A DNA stretch of 64,000 bases from an uncultured Ignavibacteria bacterium (GTDB lineage Bacteria; Bacteroidota; Ignavibacteria; Tepidaquicellales; Tepidaquicellaceae): NCBI GenBank assembly GCA_937974175.1, contig CALJIG010000047.1:1-64000 (forward strand), in the 5' to 3' direction. The translations under genes and the position numbers were made by a program. Of the stretch, positions 38,446-47,937 are shown piece by piece (within the stretch, counting starts at the first letter, position 1; the number at the start of each line of letters is the position of its first letter). A model generated the notes under the pieces. It was not told the DNA's origin. It saw only the letters and a list, made by a program, of their open reading frames with translations, and ran no database searches.

Positions 38446-38737
38446 TCAGGGGTTTTGTTAATTTTTCCCAGATGATAAGATTCAGAGTAACAAGGCTGAA
38501 TCCGTATAAAAAATCTTCAATGGGAATGGTAAATAGTCTAAAATTCGTTATAAAATTGCTGTTGTACATAACTATTGGCCGCCATGTAAGGTAGCCGTTA
38601 ACTATGAAAAGTAGAACCACTAAAATTGCCCAAAAATTCCAAAAAGATTTTCTCTTGTACAATTTAGTCCCGAGCAAAAAATCAAAAATGATAACTATTA
38701 TTACTGCTAATATTGAAAGTGAAGTATAAGTAATCAT
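38435..38737 (-). CDS. crtYd: Lycopene beta-cyclase subunit, CrtYd type
   Basis: A 100-residue membrane protein with three predicted helices. FDFLLGTKLYKRKSFW, NGYLTWRPIVMY and RLFTIPIEDFLYGFSLV match the second half of heterodimeric CrtYcd lycopene cyclase. Family knowledge: both small subunits are needed to cyclise lycopene ends to beta-ionone rings. Its start overlaps the CrtYc-type gene by 4 bp (ATGA). In some FCB organisms these two halves are fused; here they are separate. Confidence 0.88.
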   Translation of the reverse strand: MITYTSLSILAVIIVIIFDFLLGTKLYKRKSFWNFWAILVVLLFIVNGYLTWRPIVMYNSNFITNFRLFTIPIEDFLYGFSLVTLNLIIWEKLTKPLSEK

Positions 38738-39045
38738 CTTTTCTGCTTTTTAAAAAATTTAACGCTTTCCCACAGAAACAACGAACAGAAAGGAATTACA
38801 AAAAAGAATAGAATTTCTTCAAGCGGAAGATTGAAAACAAATATTCCTGTTACATATTTTTCGTTAAAACTCCAGTGTCCTGCTTTAGTTGCAAGAACAT
38901 CCCAGATTATGAATATTGTTGCCGGTATAATTAAAGCAGCAGCAAGTCTTATCGCTTTTCTATAAAAATTAATTTTCTTAGAAAAGCTAAGTATAAACGG
39001 AAATAAAAAGCTGGCGAGCAGAACTAGAAAATATTCACTTTTCAT
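38734..39045 (-). CDS. crtYc: Lycopene beta-cyclase subunit, CrtYc type
   Basis: A 103-residue membrane protein with about three helices. The conserved core IIWDVLATKAGHWSFN followed by GIFVFNLPLEEILFFFVIP is the first half of heterodimeric lycopene cyclase, with the catalytic-region LPLEE motif. It is coupled to the CrtYd-type gene by a 4-bp overlap and overlaps the upstream CruF-like gene by 11 bp. With the neighbouring subunit it should form the beta-rings of the final pigment. Confidence 0.88.
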   Translation of the reverse strand: MKSEYFLVLLASFLFPFILSFSKKINFYRKAIRLAAALIIPATIFIIWDVLATKAGHWSFNEKYVTGIFVFNLPLEEILFFFVIPFCSLFLWESVKFFKKQKR

Positions 39046-39739
39046 TTTTGCGTAAGTAAAAAATTGTAAGAAAAATTAGTAATATGCCTGATATTCCGAT
39101 TACAGAATTAAAGTAATAATTGTTCAAAATATTGATTAACAAAAACTGAAATATGCTCGATGCTAATACAATAATTGGAAAAGAAATTTTAACTGACGGA
39201 ATATATTTCCCAATAATTATGTCTAATATAAAACTAAATGCAGTTCCGATAACAAACCAGCTTAAATAATTTTGAAATGGAATAGTACTTCCTGCCCATA
39301 TCCAATAATTATTTATGAAAGATGCAAAAGGCTCCAACATAACATCTATAAATGCAATTAAAAGTCCGCTGAGAAAAATTACGAAATACTTATTCTTTAA
39401 AAAGTATTTTAATATAATAAATGAGTTCACGCTTAAAGTCATCCATGCGAATGCAATGGCAAGCGGCACACCACCGGGAAAAATAGGGGAGAGTACTTTT
39501 GTGTACTCATAACTGCCAAATGGAAATCCGGTTTGGACTCCGATAGTTTCAATAACTAACGATAGTAAAATTATCAAGAGACTCGCAGAGACTGCTTTTG
39601 CTTTGGAAGTGAAATCTGCTAAAATTAAGAACGTTACCAATGACTGCACAAAAAGATAAATGGAAGAAGTAGATAAATAACTTAGCTTCAAAGAATCATT
39701 TAGCATAATAATAAATCCCACCGGATACATTACAATCAA
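39035..39739 (-). CDS. cruF: CruF-like carotenoid 1,2-hydratase (DUF422)
   Basis: A 234-residue polytopic membrane protein with about seven helices. Diagnostic blocks are GFPFGSYEYTKVLSPIFPGG, VPLAIAFAWMTL, DVMLEPFA and YWIWAGSTIPFQNYLSWFVI. Family knowledge: CruF adds water to the 1',2' double bond of an acyclic carotenoid end, giving the 1'-hydroxyl used for glycosylation. It lies between the GT2 gene (45 bp upstream) and the cyclase pair. Two nearby Met codons (MIVM) leave a small uncertainty in the start. Confidence 0.85.
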   Translation of the reverse strand: MIVMYPVGFIIMLNDSLKLSYLSTSSIYLFVQSLVTFLILADFTSKAKAVSASLLIILLSLVIETIGVQTGFPFGSYEYTKVLSPIFPGGVPLAIAFAWMTLSVNSFIILKYFLKNKYFVIFLSGLLIAFIDVMLEPFASFINNYWIWAGSTIPFQNYLSWFVIGTAFSFILDIIIGKYIPSVKISFPIIVLASSIFQFLLINILNNYYFNSVIGISGILLIFLTIFYLRKNEK

Positions 39740-39784
39740 CAGAACAAAAGCAATATTTTTAAATTTAGTAAGTGTAATGTTAAT

Positions 39785-40921
39785 TTATTTTAATTTGTAA
39801 CTGCGTCCTTTCCAGCTTGGACCCTTGGTAAATGCTACAAGCCTCCATGAATTTAAAGTAATTAAAATTACAGTTAAAATCCCGAATGGATGCAGAATAC
39901 TTGAGGTAAAACTCAGTTTGTATTTAAAACTTAAAGTAAATCTTATAAAATAATTTATAGATATTTGTGCGAGACATATTAAACTTAGTAATGAAAATCC
40001 CTGCGTTATTAAAAAATATGTTACCCAATAAAATGGCAATACGAAAAAAATAAAATAAAAAATTACAATACATAACATAGTGACAAACGAAAATCCCAGC
40101 CCCGCAAAAATATTTTTTGAAAATCCTTCCCATACCTGTGAAAAATTTCGATACATTCTGCAGCTTACCATTTCAATTCCGTTTAAAACTATTAGCTGCA
40201 TATTGTTCTTTTTGATAAGCTTACCCATAGAAACATCTTCGACCATTGCATTTTTTACAGATTCATACCCCCCGATTTTTTCAAGAGAAGATTTCTTAAA
40301 AAGCATATACTGACCAACTGCTATAGTAAATTGTTTGAAACCTCTTTTCTCAAGGAAATAAAACGGCAGCAATGAAAATGTGACGAAATGTAAAATAGGA
40401 ATTACAAGTTTCTCTGAAAGAGTCATTGTAATTTGATACGGCACAACAGAAAGCAAATCTGCATTGCGCACTAATGCAGTTTCAATCCCGGTGCGAATTG
40501 AATTTGAATTATGAATAGTATCGGCATCAGTGAATAACAGCCAATCACCTTTAGCTGACTGTGTCAGCTGATGGCATGCAAAGCTTTTGCCAATCCAGCC
40601 TTCCGGTAGTTCTGCGCCGTTAATAATTTTTAATTCCGGGAATTTATTTTGTAATTCTGAAAGTATCACTCCGGTTCTATCTGTTGAATGATCATTTAGA
40701 ACAATAACTTCGTATCGTGGATAATCTTGTTTGAATAGAGACTCAACACACTGACTTATGTTATCCTCTTCATTTCTTGCAGGTATTAGTACGGATACAA
40801 GTGGAAGTTTAGATGCATCAATTGCGGAAATTCTTTTTCTGCGGATAATAGAGAGATTCCATAGAAAGATAAGTAAAAATGAAGTTAAAAATACCAGAAC
40901 TGAAATTTGGAAATAGAGCAT
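39785..40921 (-). CDS. Membrane glycosyltransferase family 2, CruG-like
   Basis: A 378-residue GT-A enzyme with one N-terminal TM helix and two or three C-terminal helices (about 275-345). It has VSVLIPARNEEDNISQCVES, NDHSTDRT and the metal-binding FTDADT (DxD-like), then EDVSMGKLIKK. Its place next to CruF predicts attachment of a sugar to the 1'-hydroxyl of the carotenoid, as CruG does in cyanobacterial and Chlorobi-type pathways. The sugar donor cannot be read from the sequence. The gap to the upstream acyltransferase is 10 bp. Confidence 0.85.
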   Translation of the reverse strand: MLYFQISVLVFLTSFLLIFLWNLSIIRRKRISAIDASKLPLVSVLIPARNEEDNISQCVESLFKQDYPRYEVIVLNDHSTDRTGVILSELQNKFPELKIINGAELPEGWIGKSFACHQLTQSAKGDWLLFTDADTIHNSNSIRTGIETALVRNADLLSVVPYQITMTLSEKLVIPILHFVTFSLLPFYFLEKRGFKQFTIAVGQYMLFKKSSLEKIGGYESVKNAMVEDVSMGKLIKKNNMQLIVLNGIEMVSCRMYRNFSQVWEGFSKNIFAGLGFSFVTMLCIVIFYFIFFVLPFYWVTYFLITQGFSLLSLICLAQISINYFIRFTLSFKYKLSFTSSILHPFGILTVILITLNSWRLVAFTKGPSWKGRSYKLK

Positions 40922-40931
40922 TTAAGTATAA

Positions 40932-41633
40932 CTATTTATTTCTGTTATCAATGGACTTTTTGCCCGAAAGTAATGTGCTGTAGCTTGAAGTGTTGGAACT
41001 CAAAATATCGGATTTCAGAATTCCCAGGTTGTTTGTAAGCTCATCGGATAGAACATTAGTAAGCTGCTTTGCGTTCCCATTATTTTTTATTTCAAAGGGT
41101 CTTAGTTTGAGAAATATTTCGGGTCTTTGCTGCATTAAATACTCATATCGGAAGCTTAAGGAGAATAAATTTACATCACCTGTTTTTTCTATTATTTTGC
41201 TTAAGCCTGAATGAAAAATTAAAGGTCTTGTATCGTTCGGCAGCATTTTCCCTTGCGGAAAAATCCACAGAACTTTTTGTGTATCTTTTAAAAGTTCAAC
41301 AGAGTACTCAATTGCTTTATAGGCTGAAGATGATGAGGATTTATCAACAGAGAACGCTCCCAGACGACTGAAGAATTTATGCTTCGCCAGCTGTTCAATA
41401 TCCATCATAATATATGCGTCTATATTCCATATACTCTTAGAAAGAAAAAAAGCAATTAAGCCATCCCACCAGTTAGAATGATTTGCAAATATGATTGTTG
41501 GCAGATTTCGGTTTCTATTTCCAAAAGCCGAAGAGTTATCCAGGTGAATTTTATAGAAGAACTTTTTTATAAGACGTGTATTGTAAAAATTAAAAATTTT
41601 TTCAAATAATCGAATTTTTCGTGCTTTAATCAT
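40932..41633 (-). CDS. PlsC-like acyltransferase, probable carotenoid-glycoside acyltransferase
   Basis: A 233-residue member of the 1-acylglycerol-phosphate acyltransferase fold. The catalytic motif appears as ANHSNWWDG (an H-x4-D variant), and the second block is FPQGKMLPNDTRP, replacing the usual EGTR. It is the first gene of the carotenoid operon. In green sulfur bacteria CruD acylates the glucose of a carotenoid glycoside; here the position next to a CruG-like GT suggests the same role. A general phospholipid acyltransferase cannot be excluded. Confidence 0.82.
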   Translation of the reverse strand: MIKARKIRLFEKIFNFYNTRLIKKFFYKIHLDNSSAFGNRNRNLPTIIFANHSNWWDGLIAFFLSKSIWNIDAYIMMDIEQLAKHKFFSRLGAFSVDKSSSSSAYKAIEYSVELLKDTQKVLWIFPQGKMLPNDTRPLIFHSGLSKIIEKTGDVNLFSLSFRYEYLMQQRPEIFLKLRPFEIKNNGNAKQLTNVLSDELTNNLGILKSDILSSNTSSYSTLLSGKKSIDNRNK

Positions 41634-42014
41634 AAATGGAAATTAGTTGGTTCATTTCATACAAATTGCTGTAAATCAATTACGATTTTAACAATAATAT
41701 AAAAATATACTCTACGGGTTGAAAGTGAAATAAAATTTTAAGACTGGAAATTGCTCAAATTGTTTGATTGAACGACTTTATTTTATTTTTTCAACAGGCG
41801 GATTTTAAGGCACTTAATAATTGTAATTGTTGCAACATCAAAAATACTATCAATACGAATGTTAATTTAGAATGACACTCTTTTTACTAAAAAAGAAACG
41901 GCAAAGATTGAAAAATTCTATGCCGTTTTTTTGTACCCCTATTAAAAAAAATAACCTGCACCGGCTTTTCTGGGCACGATGCAGGCCTCCGCTATGACGA
42001 TGTTATCGCCATTA
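41634..42014. other. Spacer with promoter region of carotenoid operon and a terminator
   Basis: About 380 bp separating the T9SS gene (leftward) from the carotenoid operon (also leftward). It contains the terminator at 41895-41933 and a cctgca/tgcagg inverted repeat at 41955-41984 just after the T9SS stop codon. The operon promoter should lie at about 41640-41750, but no clear box could be assigned. Confidence 0.45.
41895..41933. terminator. Terminator downstream of the T9SS protein gene
   Basis: Stem aaacggca/tgccgttt with a 17-nt loop, A-rich on the left and a T7 run on the right. It lies about 80 bp past the stop of the leftward gene at 42015. Confidence 0.7.
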
Positions 42015-43946
42015 TCATTTAAGTAAAATCATTTTTTTAATAACTGAGTAATCCGCAGAATTTAATTTGTAAAAATATATTCCGCTGGAAAGATTATAAT
42101 CAGCAGCGTTCAAAGCTACTGTGTGATATCCTGCAGAAAGATTAGTGTTAATTAATGAAGTTATTTCTCTTCCACTTATATCATATAATCTAAGTGAGAT
42201 ATATTCATCCTTTGGAATTTCAAATGTAATTTTTGTTGCAGGATTAAATGGATTAGGATAATTCTGATTTAGAACAAATTTTTTAGGTACACCTATTACA
42301 ACTTCATTCTGCAAATCGTAATATTTGTAATTTCCGTTGTAGTCAATTTGTTTTAACCTGTAAGTATATGTACCTGAAATTAAATTATTATCCGGGTATG
42401 TATACTTGTTTTCAGTTGCGGAATTGCCGTGACCTGCAACACTTCCAATTTTTCTCCAGCTATTATTTACATTATCTTTCCTTTCAATATCAAAACCGCT
42501 GTTGTTCAATTCTGAGGAGGTTGTCCATTTTAAAAGTACGTTATTTTCTCTTTTCTCATAATTGAATAAAGTAAGTTCAACAGGCAATAGAGAATTCGAA
42601 TATTTTAGTGTGACTATTTTATCAGCGCTGGCAAGAGAGTTTCGTGTTAAAGATATGTAAAGAGAATTATTTGCGTCTATGGAAAGTGTATTTGCGACCA
42701 TATTATTACTTCCGCTGCCATTATAAAATACTGAGTCAATTAAACTCCCGGAGCTGTTTAACCTCATAACTTTCAGATGCGAAGTAGAATAAGTAGGTGT
42801 CCAGAAATAACCAAGTACAAATAATGTCCCGTCACTTGATGCTATGATTTTTTTAGAAGATTCTGCTGTAGAATTAGATATATGTGTGAACATCCATTCC
42901 AAACTACCTGCAGGGGTATATTTCAAAACGGCAGATTTAGTTAAAAAATAACCTAATCCTGAATCCATAGAAAGAGTACCACATATATAGACATTCCCGT
43001 CATCAGCAATTGTCAAATCTTCTGCATGGTCGTTATTATAAGTTCCGTAACTTGTCGTATCAGTCCATTGTAACGATAAAGATGAATCAAGTTTGACTAT
43101 TATCATAGTTACTGCCGAACCTTTTCCTACAGCAAAAATGTTTCCGGAATTATCCATTTTCATTTTATATAAGGATTCCTCCGCATATTCATCATCATAC
43201 AGGTAAGAATGAATTAAATCTCCATCTGGAGAATATTTCAGAAAATTAAAATCAGGAGTTAAATATTCCGAGTTACCCGCAGTGTAAATAAAACCGGCAT
43301 TATCCTTCACAATAAATCTTGAAACATCTGTTCCCAAAACCAACGAGTCACTGCTGTCAAAATTTTTTGACCATAAAACATTTCCTGAAGTATCAAGCTT
43401 CAGAGTGAGCGCATCCTGATTTCCTGTTAGCGAGTTATATGTATAACCTGCCGCATAAATTCCATTTGGAAGATCTACAAGAATATCATTGATGTAGTCA
43501 TAGTTTGTTCCGCTGAAATTAAAAGTTGTTGACCATGATACATATCCATCCGGAGTAATTTTAATGATAGAGCAGTTTTGTTTGGTAATTGTATCGCTTA
43601 AGTTTCCCGCTGCATATATGTTACCGTCACTTCCAACTTTAATTACTTTACCTGCATCATTATCGTTAAATGCTTCACTTTCGGAGCCGTCAAAAATTCT
43701 AACCCATTCCTCTACACCTGATGAGTTGTATTTAATGACAACAAAATCATAGTTAAAACCTGATATATATTTTGTACCTACTACATAACAATTACCTGAT
43801 GCATCAATAACATTATCGTTAGGAGTATCGCGGTTTGGTCCGGCTTCATTGTACGTCTGGCTCCATTGAAGAGTTTGTGAAAATAAATTTTGACTGAATA
43901 CAGTTAACATTAGAGTCAAAAAGAGTAAGTAAATTTTTGATTTCAT
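42015..43946 (-). CDS. T9SS-exported beta-propeller-like surface protein
   Basis: A 643-residue secreted protein with a signal peptide (about 1-23). Residues ~25-460 hold about eight SBBP/propeller-like repeats with strands such as VIKYNSSGVEEWVR, TPDGYVSWST, KLDTSGNVLWSK and LKYTPAGSLEWMF. A FN3-like segment follows (PVELTLFNYEKRENNVLLKW). The final ~85 residues are a T9SS sorting domain with NYPNPFNPATKI and SGIYFYKL and end KKMILLK. Likely surface-anchored; ligand unknown. Its start faces a ~490-residue paralog (44362-45843) across 415 bp. Confidence 0.9.
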   Translation of the reverse strand: MKSKIYLLFLTLMLTVFSQNLFSQTLQWSQTYNEAGPNRDTPNDNVIDASGNCYVVGTKYISGFNYDFVVIKYNSSGVEEWVRIFDGSESEAFNDNDAGKVIKVGSDGNIYAAGNLSDTITKQNCSIIKITPDGYVSWSTTFNFSGTNYDYINDILVDLPNGIYAAGYTYNSLTGNQDALTLKLDTSGNVLWSKNFDSSDSLVLGTDVSRFIVKDNAGFIYTAGNSEYLTPDFNFLKYSPDGDLIHSYLYDDEYAEESLYKMKMDNSGNIFAVGKGSAVTMIIVKLDSSLSLQWTDTTSYGTYNNDHAEDLTIADDGNVYICGTLSMDSGLGYFLTKSAVLKYTPAGSLEWMFTHISNSTAESSKKIIASSDGTLFVLGYFWTPTYSTSHLKVMRLNSSGSLIDSVFYNGSGSNNMVANTLSIDANNSLYISLTRNSLASADKIVTLKYSNSLLPVELTLFNYEKRENNVLLKWTTSSELNNSGFDIERKDNVNNSWRKIGSVAGHGNSATENKYTYPDNNLISGTYTYRLKQIDYNGNYKYYDLQNEVVIGVPKKFVLNQNYPNPFNPATKITFEIPKDEYISLRLYDISGREITSLINTNLSAGYHTVALNAADYNLSSGIYFYKLNSADYSVIKKMILLK

Positions 43947-44361
43947 TTTTAGCGGATTAAATTTTCAAAATTGAAATTATACTTTTTGATTAAGGCAGTT
44001 TAAATCCGGAAAGACACCTGCCGGCAGTAAATGCTACAATGCGGGGATTGCTTCCGGCAGGTTTTATTTTGAATTGAAATTTTTGGGATTTAATGTGCTT
44101 GTGAAGCTTATTGAAAGAGATAGTTTTGGAGGCGATAATATTTTTAAATTTAATCATAGCGGATGATTTAATTTTCAAACTATTGCAACATAATGATTGA
44201 AAATTTATTTGTGAAAGGAATTTTGTTTAGTGTTGTGAAGCGTGAATATCTTTGAAAAACGCTATATAATAGCTAAAATAAGCTATTTTACAATGTTTTA
44301 GCCGTGAAAATGTGAAATGATTTTAAATGAAAAATGATTTATATTTCTGAACCTCTACAGA
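43947..44361. other. Divergent intergenic region with long inverted repeat
   Basis: A 415-bp spacer between a T9SS gene and a ~490-residue paralog. It carries an acctgccgg (44015-44023) / ccggcaggt (44054-44062) inverted repeat with a 30-nt loop, and a palindromic element rich in aaaatgagct-type A/T steps further right. No convincing gene; a 62-residue frame here has no family features. Confidence 0.5.
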
Positions 44362-45843
44362 ATGAAAGCAAATAATCTCACAAATTTACTCTCATCTTTT
44401 TCAAAAGATGAAGTAAAAGAATTCAGAAAATTTCTGGAATCGCCTCTGCATAACGGCAGCGGAATATTACTTTCGCTTTACGACGAAATTATAAAAGACT
44501 ATCCCGCATTTGTAAATCTTGAAACCCGCCTTAATAAAATTTTTTCCAAAGTTTACCCGGATAAAAAAGTAAATGATGCTTTAATAAGGAAAAATATTTC
44601 TAACCTTACTAAGCTGGGTGAAAAATATATAACTCTGCTTCATTTTCAGAATGACGAGCCAAGATATGCTTTAACAAAACTCTGGGCGTTAAAAAAACGA
44701 AAACTTGAAACTCTTCACAGGCAATCACTGGAGAGCACATCAAAATTATTTGATGAACATGGATATAAACTTGAGTTTAGATATTTTTTAAATGTAGAAA
44801 AAAGTGAGCATCATACATATATAAGAGGTAAAATTGAAGACGGCAACAGACTTTTCCCGGAGACCTCAAACTCATTTGTAGTTTATGCATTTAATAAGTT
44901 TGTGGATATGAACGATAAAATATTTTCGCATAGTACTTTAACAGGCGACCACCCCGAATTTTATCTGGAACATCTTTTTAATTCTATTGACCTTCAGAAA
45001 TTTGCATCGCAGATAAAACTAAGCGGAGCTGAGGGAAAAATGTTGAACATTCTTGTTATGATGGTTGAAATGCCTAAAAAGGAAAACGTGAATGACAAAG
45101 AGCTCTTCATAAAATTGCGTGATGCTATGTATGATTATTTTCCGCATATAAATAAAGAAACGCAGCTTGGTTATCTTGTAAGGTTAAGATGTTTTTGTGA
45201 TGTTGCATTCGGTAAAACAGACTATGAATTCTGGCATAGAGAGGAGTTTAAAATTTATCAATACATGCTTGAGAATAAAATTTTTGAAGCATCATACTAT
45301 AAGTATTTTATGCTCGTTTGGTATCGCTCAATTGCGAGTATAGCAATAGCAGTAAATGAATATAAATGGGCAGAGAATTTTATTGAAGAGTATTATCACA
45401 AAATGAATCCCGTAGAGAGGGATGGAATTTATAAATACAGCAAAGGACTTTTAAGATTTCACCAGGGAGTTTATGAAGAAACTATGAAGCTGATTGAAGA
45501 AGTGGATTTCGTTCATTTCAGATTAAAGTTTGATGTCCGTATTCTGAAGCTGAAAGTTTTTTACGCCTTAGGATATTATGATAATGCTAAATATATACTT
45601 GATGCATTCCGGCACATGGTAAAGGTGAGCTCTGAAATAAACGAGAATACCAGAAAGCGAATAAACTTATTCCTTAAGTATTATGTGAAATTGCTTCGCA
45701 TAAAAGAGTCCGCTAATTACTATGAAGCTAAGTTATTACAAGATGATGTAAAGAATAATCCGAATTGTGAACAGCTTACATGGATTAATGAAAGTATTTC
45801 AGATTTAATTGCTTCAGCCGGAAGAAAAAAGAAGGTGTCATAA
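44362..45843 (+). CDS. ~490-residue helical paralogous family, copy C
   Basis: A 493-residue cytosolic protein of unknown function, the most divergent of the five copies. The N-terminal signature is LSSFSKDEVKEFRKFLESPL followed by HN (the usual FN is HN here), then IFSKVYPDKKVND and SNLTKLGEKYI. The C-terminal half has the shared WAENFIEEYYHKMNP and KYSKGLLRFHQGVYEETMKL helical repeats. It is divergent from the T9SS gene ending at 43946. A gaggaaataactc hairpin 3' of the gene (45912-45932) may be a weak terminator. Confidence 0.84.
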   Translation: MKANNLTNLLSSFSKDEVKEFRKFLESPLHNGSGILLSLYDEIIKDYPAFVNLETRLNKIFSKVYPDKKVNDALIRKNISNLTKLGEKYITLLHFQNDEPRYALTKLWALKKRKLETLHRQSLESTSKLFDEHGYKLEFRYFLNVEKSEHHTYIRGKIEDGNRLFPETSNSFVVYAFNKFVDMNDKIFSHSTLTGDHPEFYLEHLFNSIDLQKFASQIKLSGAEGKMLNILVMMVEMPKKENVNDKELFIKLRDAMYDYFPHINKETQLGYLVRLRCFCDVAFGKTDYEFWHREEFKIYQYMLENKIFEASYYKYFMLVWYRSIASIAIAVNEYKWAENFIEEYYHKMNPVERDGIYKYSKGLLRFHQGVYEETMKLIEEVDFVHFRLKFDVRILKLKVFYALGYYDNAKYILDAFRHMVKVSSEINENTRKRINLFLKYYVKLLRIKESANYYEAKLLQDDVKNNPNCEQLTWINESISDLIASAGRKKKVS

Positions 45844-46147
45844 GCTTCAATATTTACTCCATTTTTTTCATTTCATATAAAATAAATAAACACCTGCCGT
45901 ATTTACTTTTTAAATGAGGAAATAACTCATTTTACTTCGAATTTCATCCGTAAATGCTGAAATCAATCTGCACGCTTGATTTCGAGCCATTTCCTTTTTG
46001 GCATTTCTCAAACCTTTTATCCAATCAAAATAAAGTCCGGGGAATATCTTTATAAAATCTTTATACTTTCGCCTCAACATTTTATTTTCTGCTTATATTT
46101 TCCTTAGTATTTTTGAATAAATAAAATACTCAATTAAATATTTCATC
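45844..46147. other. Upstream region of the kdp operon
   Basis: About 300 bp containing a weak hairpin aaatgag/ctcattt (45912-45932) and a gaaatcaa/ttgatttc dyad with a 9-nt loop (45959-45983), 165-190 bp before kdpF. The second could be a KdpE-type control site, but nothing proves it. No c-di-AMP riboswitch features were seen. Confidence 0.4.
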
Positions 46148-46237
46148 ATGGAATGGCAATACTTAGCGGGACTTATAATCGTAGTTTTTCTTCTCGCATA
46201 TTTAGTGTACGTGATTTTTAAACCTGAAAAATTTTAG
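46148..46237 (+). CDS. kdpF: KdpF, small subunit of the K+-transporting ATPase
   Basis: A 29-residue membrane peptide (MEWQYLAGLIIVVFLLAYLV then YVIFKPEKF) directly before kdpA. The length equals that of E. coli KdpF (29 residues), and the LLAYLVY core and position match. Family knowledge: KdpF stabilises the KdpABC complex. There is a 3-nt gap between its stop and kdpA. Confidence 0.88.
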   Translation: MEWQYLAGLIIVVFLLAYLVYVIFKPEKF

Positions 46238-46240
46238 CAT

Positions 46241-47932
46241 ATGAAAACTTTAGACTATATTCAGGTAATATTTTACATTTTAGCAATTACTGCAATTACT
46301 CCGCTGCTTGGAAAATTTATGTTCAGCGTTTTTTCAGGCAGGAAAAACATTTTAACTCCTGTTTTTGGAAAACTTGAGCAGTTTTTATATAAGTTTTTCA
46401 AAATAAATCCTGCAGATGAAATGAACTGGAAGAAATATCTCTTCGCAGTTCTTACTTTCAACTTTGCGGGATTTCTTTTCGTGCTTCTGCTTCAGCTTTT
46501 TCAGCAGTGGCTTCCGCTTAATCCGGAAGGATTACCCAACGTTCCTTTTCATCTCGCGCTGAACACAGCAATCAGCTTTATGACTAACACAAACTGGCAG
46601 TCATACGGCGGCGAAACAACGATGAGTTATGCTACGCAAATGCTTGGGCTGGGAGTACAAAATTTTCTAAGTGCAGCAACGGGTATTGCTGTTCTTCTTG
46701 CATTAGCCAGGGGAATAACTATAAAACTCAGTGATAAGCTTGGAAATTTCTGGGTCGATATGGTTCGTTCAACAGTTTATGTTTTGCTTCCTCTTTCAAT
46801 TTTATTATCAGTTGTTTTGATGGGACAAGGCGTAGTTCAATCATTTTCTCAATATGAAAAAATTACAACTATTGAGGGTGCCGAGCAGACAATTCCGAGC
46901 GGTCCTGCCGCTTCTCAAATAGCTATAAAGCAGTTAGGTACCAACGGCGGTGGATTTTTTAATACAAACAGCGCACATCCGTTTGAAAATCCTACTCCAT
47001 TATCGAATATGTTAGAGATGCTTGCGCTGTTATTAATCCCTGCTGCTCTTACTTATACGTATGGACTTATGACGGGTTCTAAAAAGCAGGGTTGGATATT
47101 GTTCACTGTAATGATGATACTTTTTCTAATGGGACTTACCGGTTCGCTTATATCTGAAAATATTTATAATCCTGTAATGCAATCGGCATCAAACCTTGAA
47201 GGAAAAGAGCTTCGCTTCGGAATTACAAATAGTATAATATGGTCCACGGCTACAACTGCAGCATCTAACGGTTCAGTAAATGCAATGCATAGCAGCTTAT
47301 CTCCTTTGGCAGGAATGGTAGCTATGGTAAATATTATGCTTGGTGAAATTATTTTTGGTGGAGTAGGTTCAGGTCTATATGGTATGCTGATATTTGTCAT
47401 TCTAACAGTGTTTATTGCGGGACTTATGGTCGGACGCACACCTGAATATCTTGGCAAAAAAATAGAATCGCTCGAAATAAAAATGAGTGTTGTTGCAGTG
47501 TTACTTCCAAGTGCTATGATATTAATTTTCACTGCAATTGGTTCAGTCACAAATATAGGACTATCGAGCTTGGCAAATAGCGGGGCTCACGGCTTCTCAG
47601 AAATTCTCTACGCATTTACATCTGCAGCAGGAAATAACGGAAGCGCATTTGCAGGACTAAATGCTAATACAGTTTTTTATAACTTAGCATTAGGTTTAGC
47701 AATGATAGTAGGAAGATTCGGAGTTATAGTTCCTGTAATGGTAATTGCAGGAAACCTTGTAAAGAAAAATAAATCTCCAGAAAGCGCCGGTACTTTTTCG
47801 ACTGACAATTACGTATTTGTCATTTTGCTTATAAGTGTGATTTTAATAGTTGGTGGATTAACCTTCTTCCCTGCGCTCAGCTTAGGTCCCATAGTAGAAC
47901 ATTTATTAATGAAAACGGGAATAGCATTTTAA
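46241..47932 (+). CDS. kdpA: Potassium-transporting ATPase subunit KdpA
   Basis: A 563-residue polytopic protein with about ten TM helices, the K+-selective channel-like subunit of the high-affinity KdpFABC pump. Four pseudo-repeats carry selectivity-filter segments, including TNTNWQSYGGE, KQLGTNGGGFFNTNSAHPFE and FTSAAGNNGSAFAGL. The length is typical (~557). No Shine-Dalgarno site was seen; the start follows kdpF by 3 nt. The operon order kdpFABCDE is standard. Confidence 0.97.
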   Translation: MKTLDYIQVIFYILAITAITPLLGKFMFSVFSGRKNILTPVFGKLEQFLYKFFKINPADEMNWKKYLFAVLTFNFAGFLFVLLLQLFQQWLPLNPEGLPNVPFHLALNTAISFMTNTNWQSYGGETTMSYATQMLGLGVQNFLSAATGIAVLLALARGITIKLSDKLGNFWVDMVRSTVYVLLPLSILLSVVLMGQGVVQSFSQYEKITTIEGAEQTIPSGPAASQIAIKQLGTNGGGFFNTNSAHPFENPTPLSNMLEMLALLLIPAALTYTYGLMTGSKKQGWILFTVMMILFLMGLTGSLISENIYNPVMQSASNLEGKELRFGITNSIIWSTATTAASNGSVNAMHSSLSPLAGMVAMVNIMLGEIIFGGVGSGLYGMLIFVILTVFIAGLMVGRTPEYLGKKIESLEIKMSVVAVLLPSAMILIFTAIGSVTNIGLSSLANSGAHGFSEILYAFTSAAGNNGSAFAGLNANTVFYNLALGLAMIVGRFGVIVPVMVIAGNLVKKNKSPESAGTFSTDNYVFVILLISVILIVGGLTFFPALSLGPIVEHLLMKTGIAF

Positions 47933-47937
47933 AATAT

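Noticed and set aside
43990..44178. A 62-residue lysine-rich frame in the divergent spacer
   Set aside because: It covers the acctgccgg inverted repeat and has no conserved features.
45844..46147. c-di-AMP (ydaO-type) riboswitch before kdp
   Set aside because: The conserved core motifs of that riboswitch are not visible; only short dyads were found.
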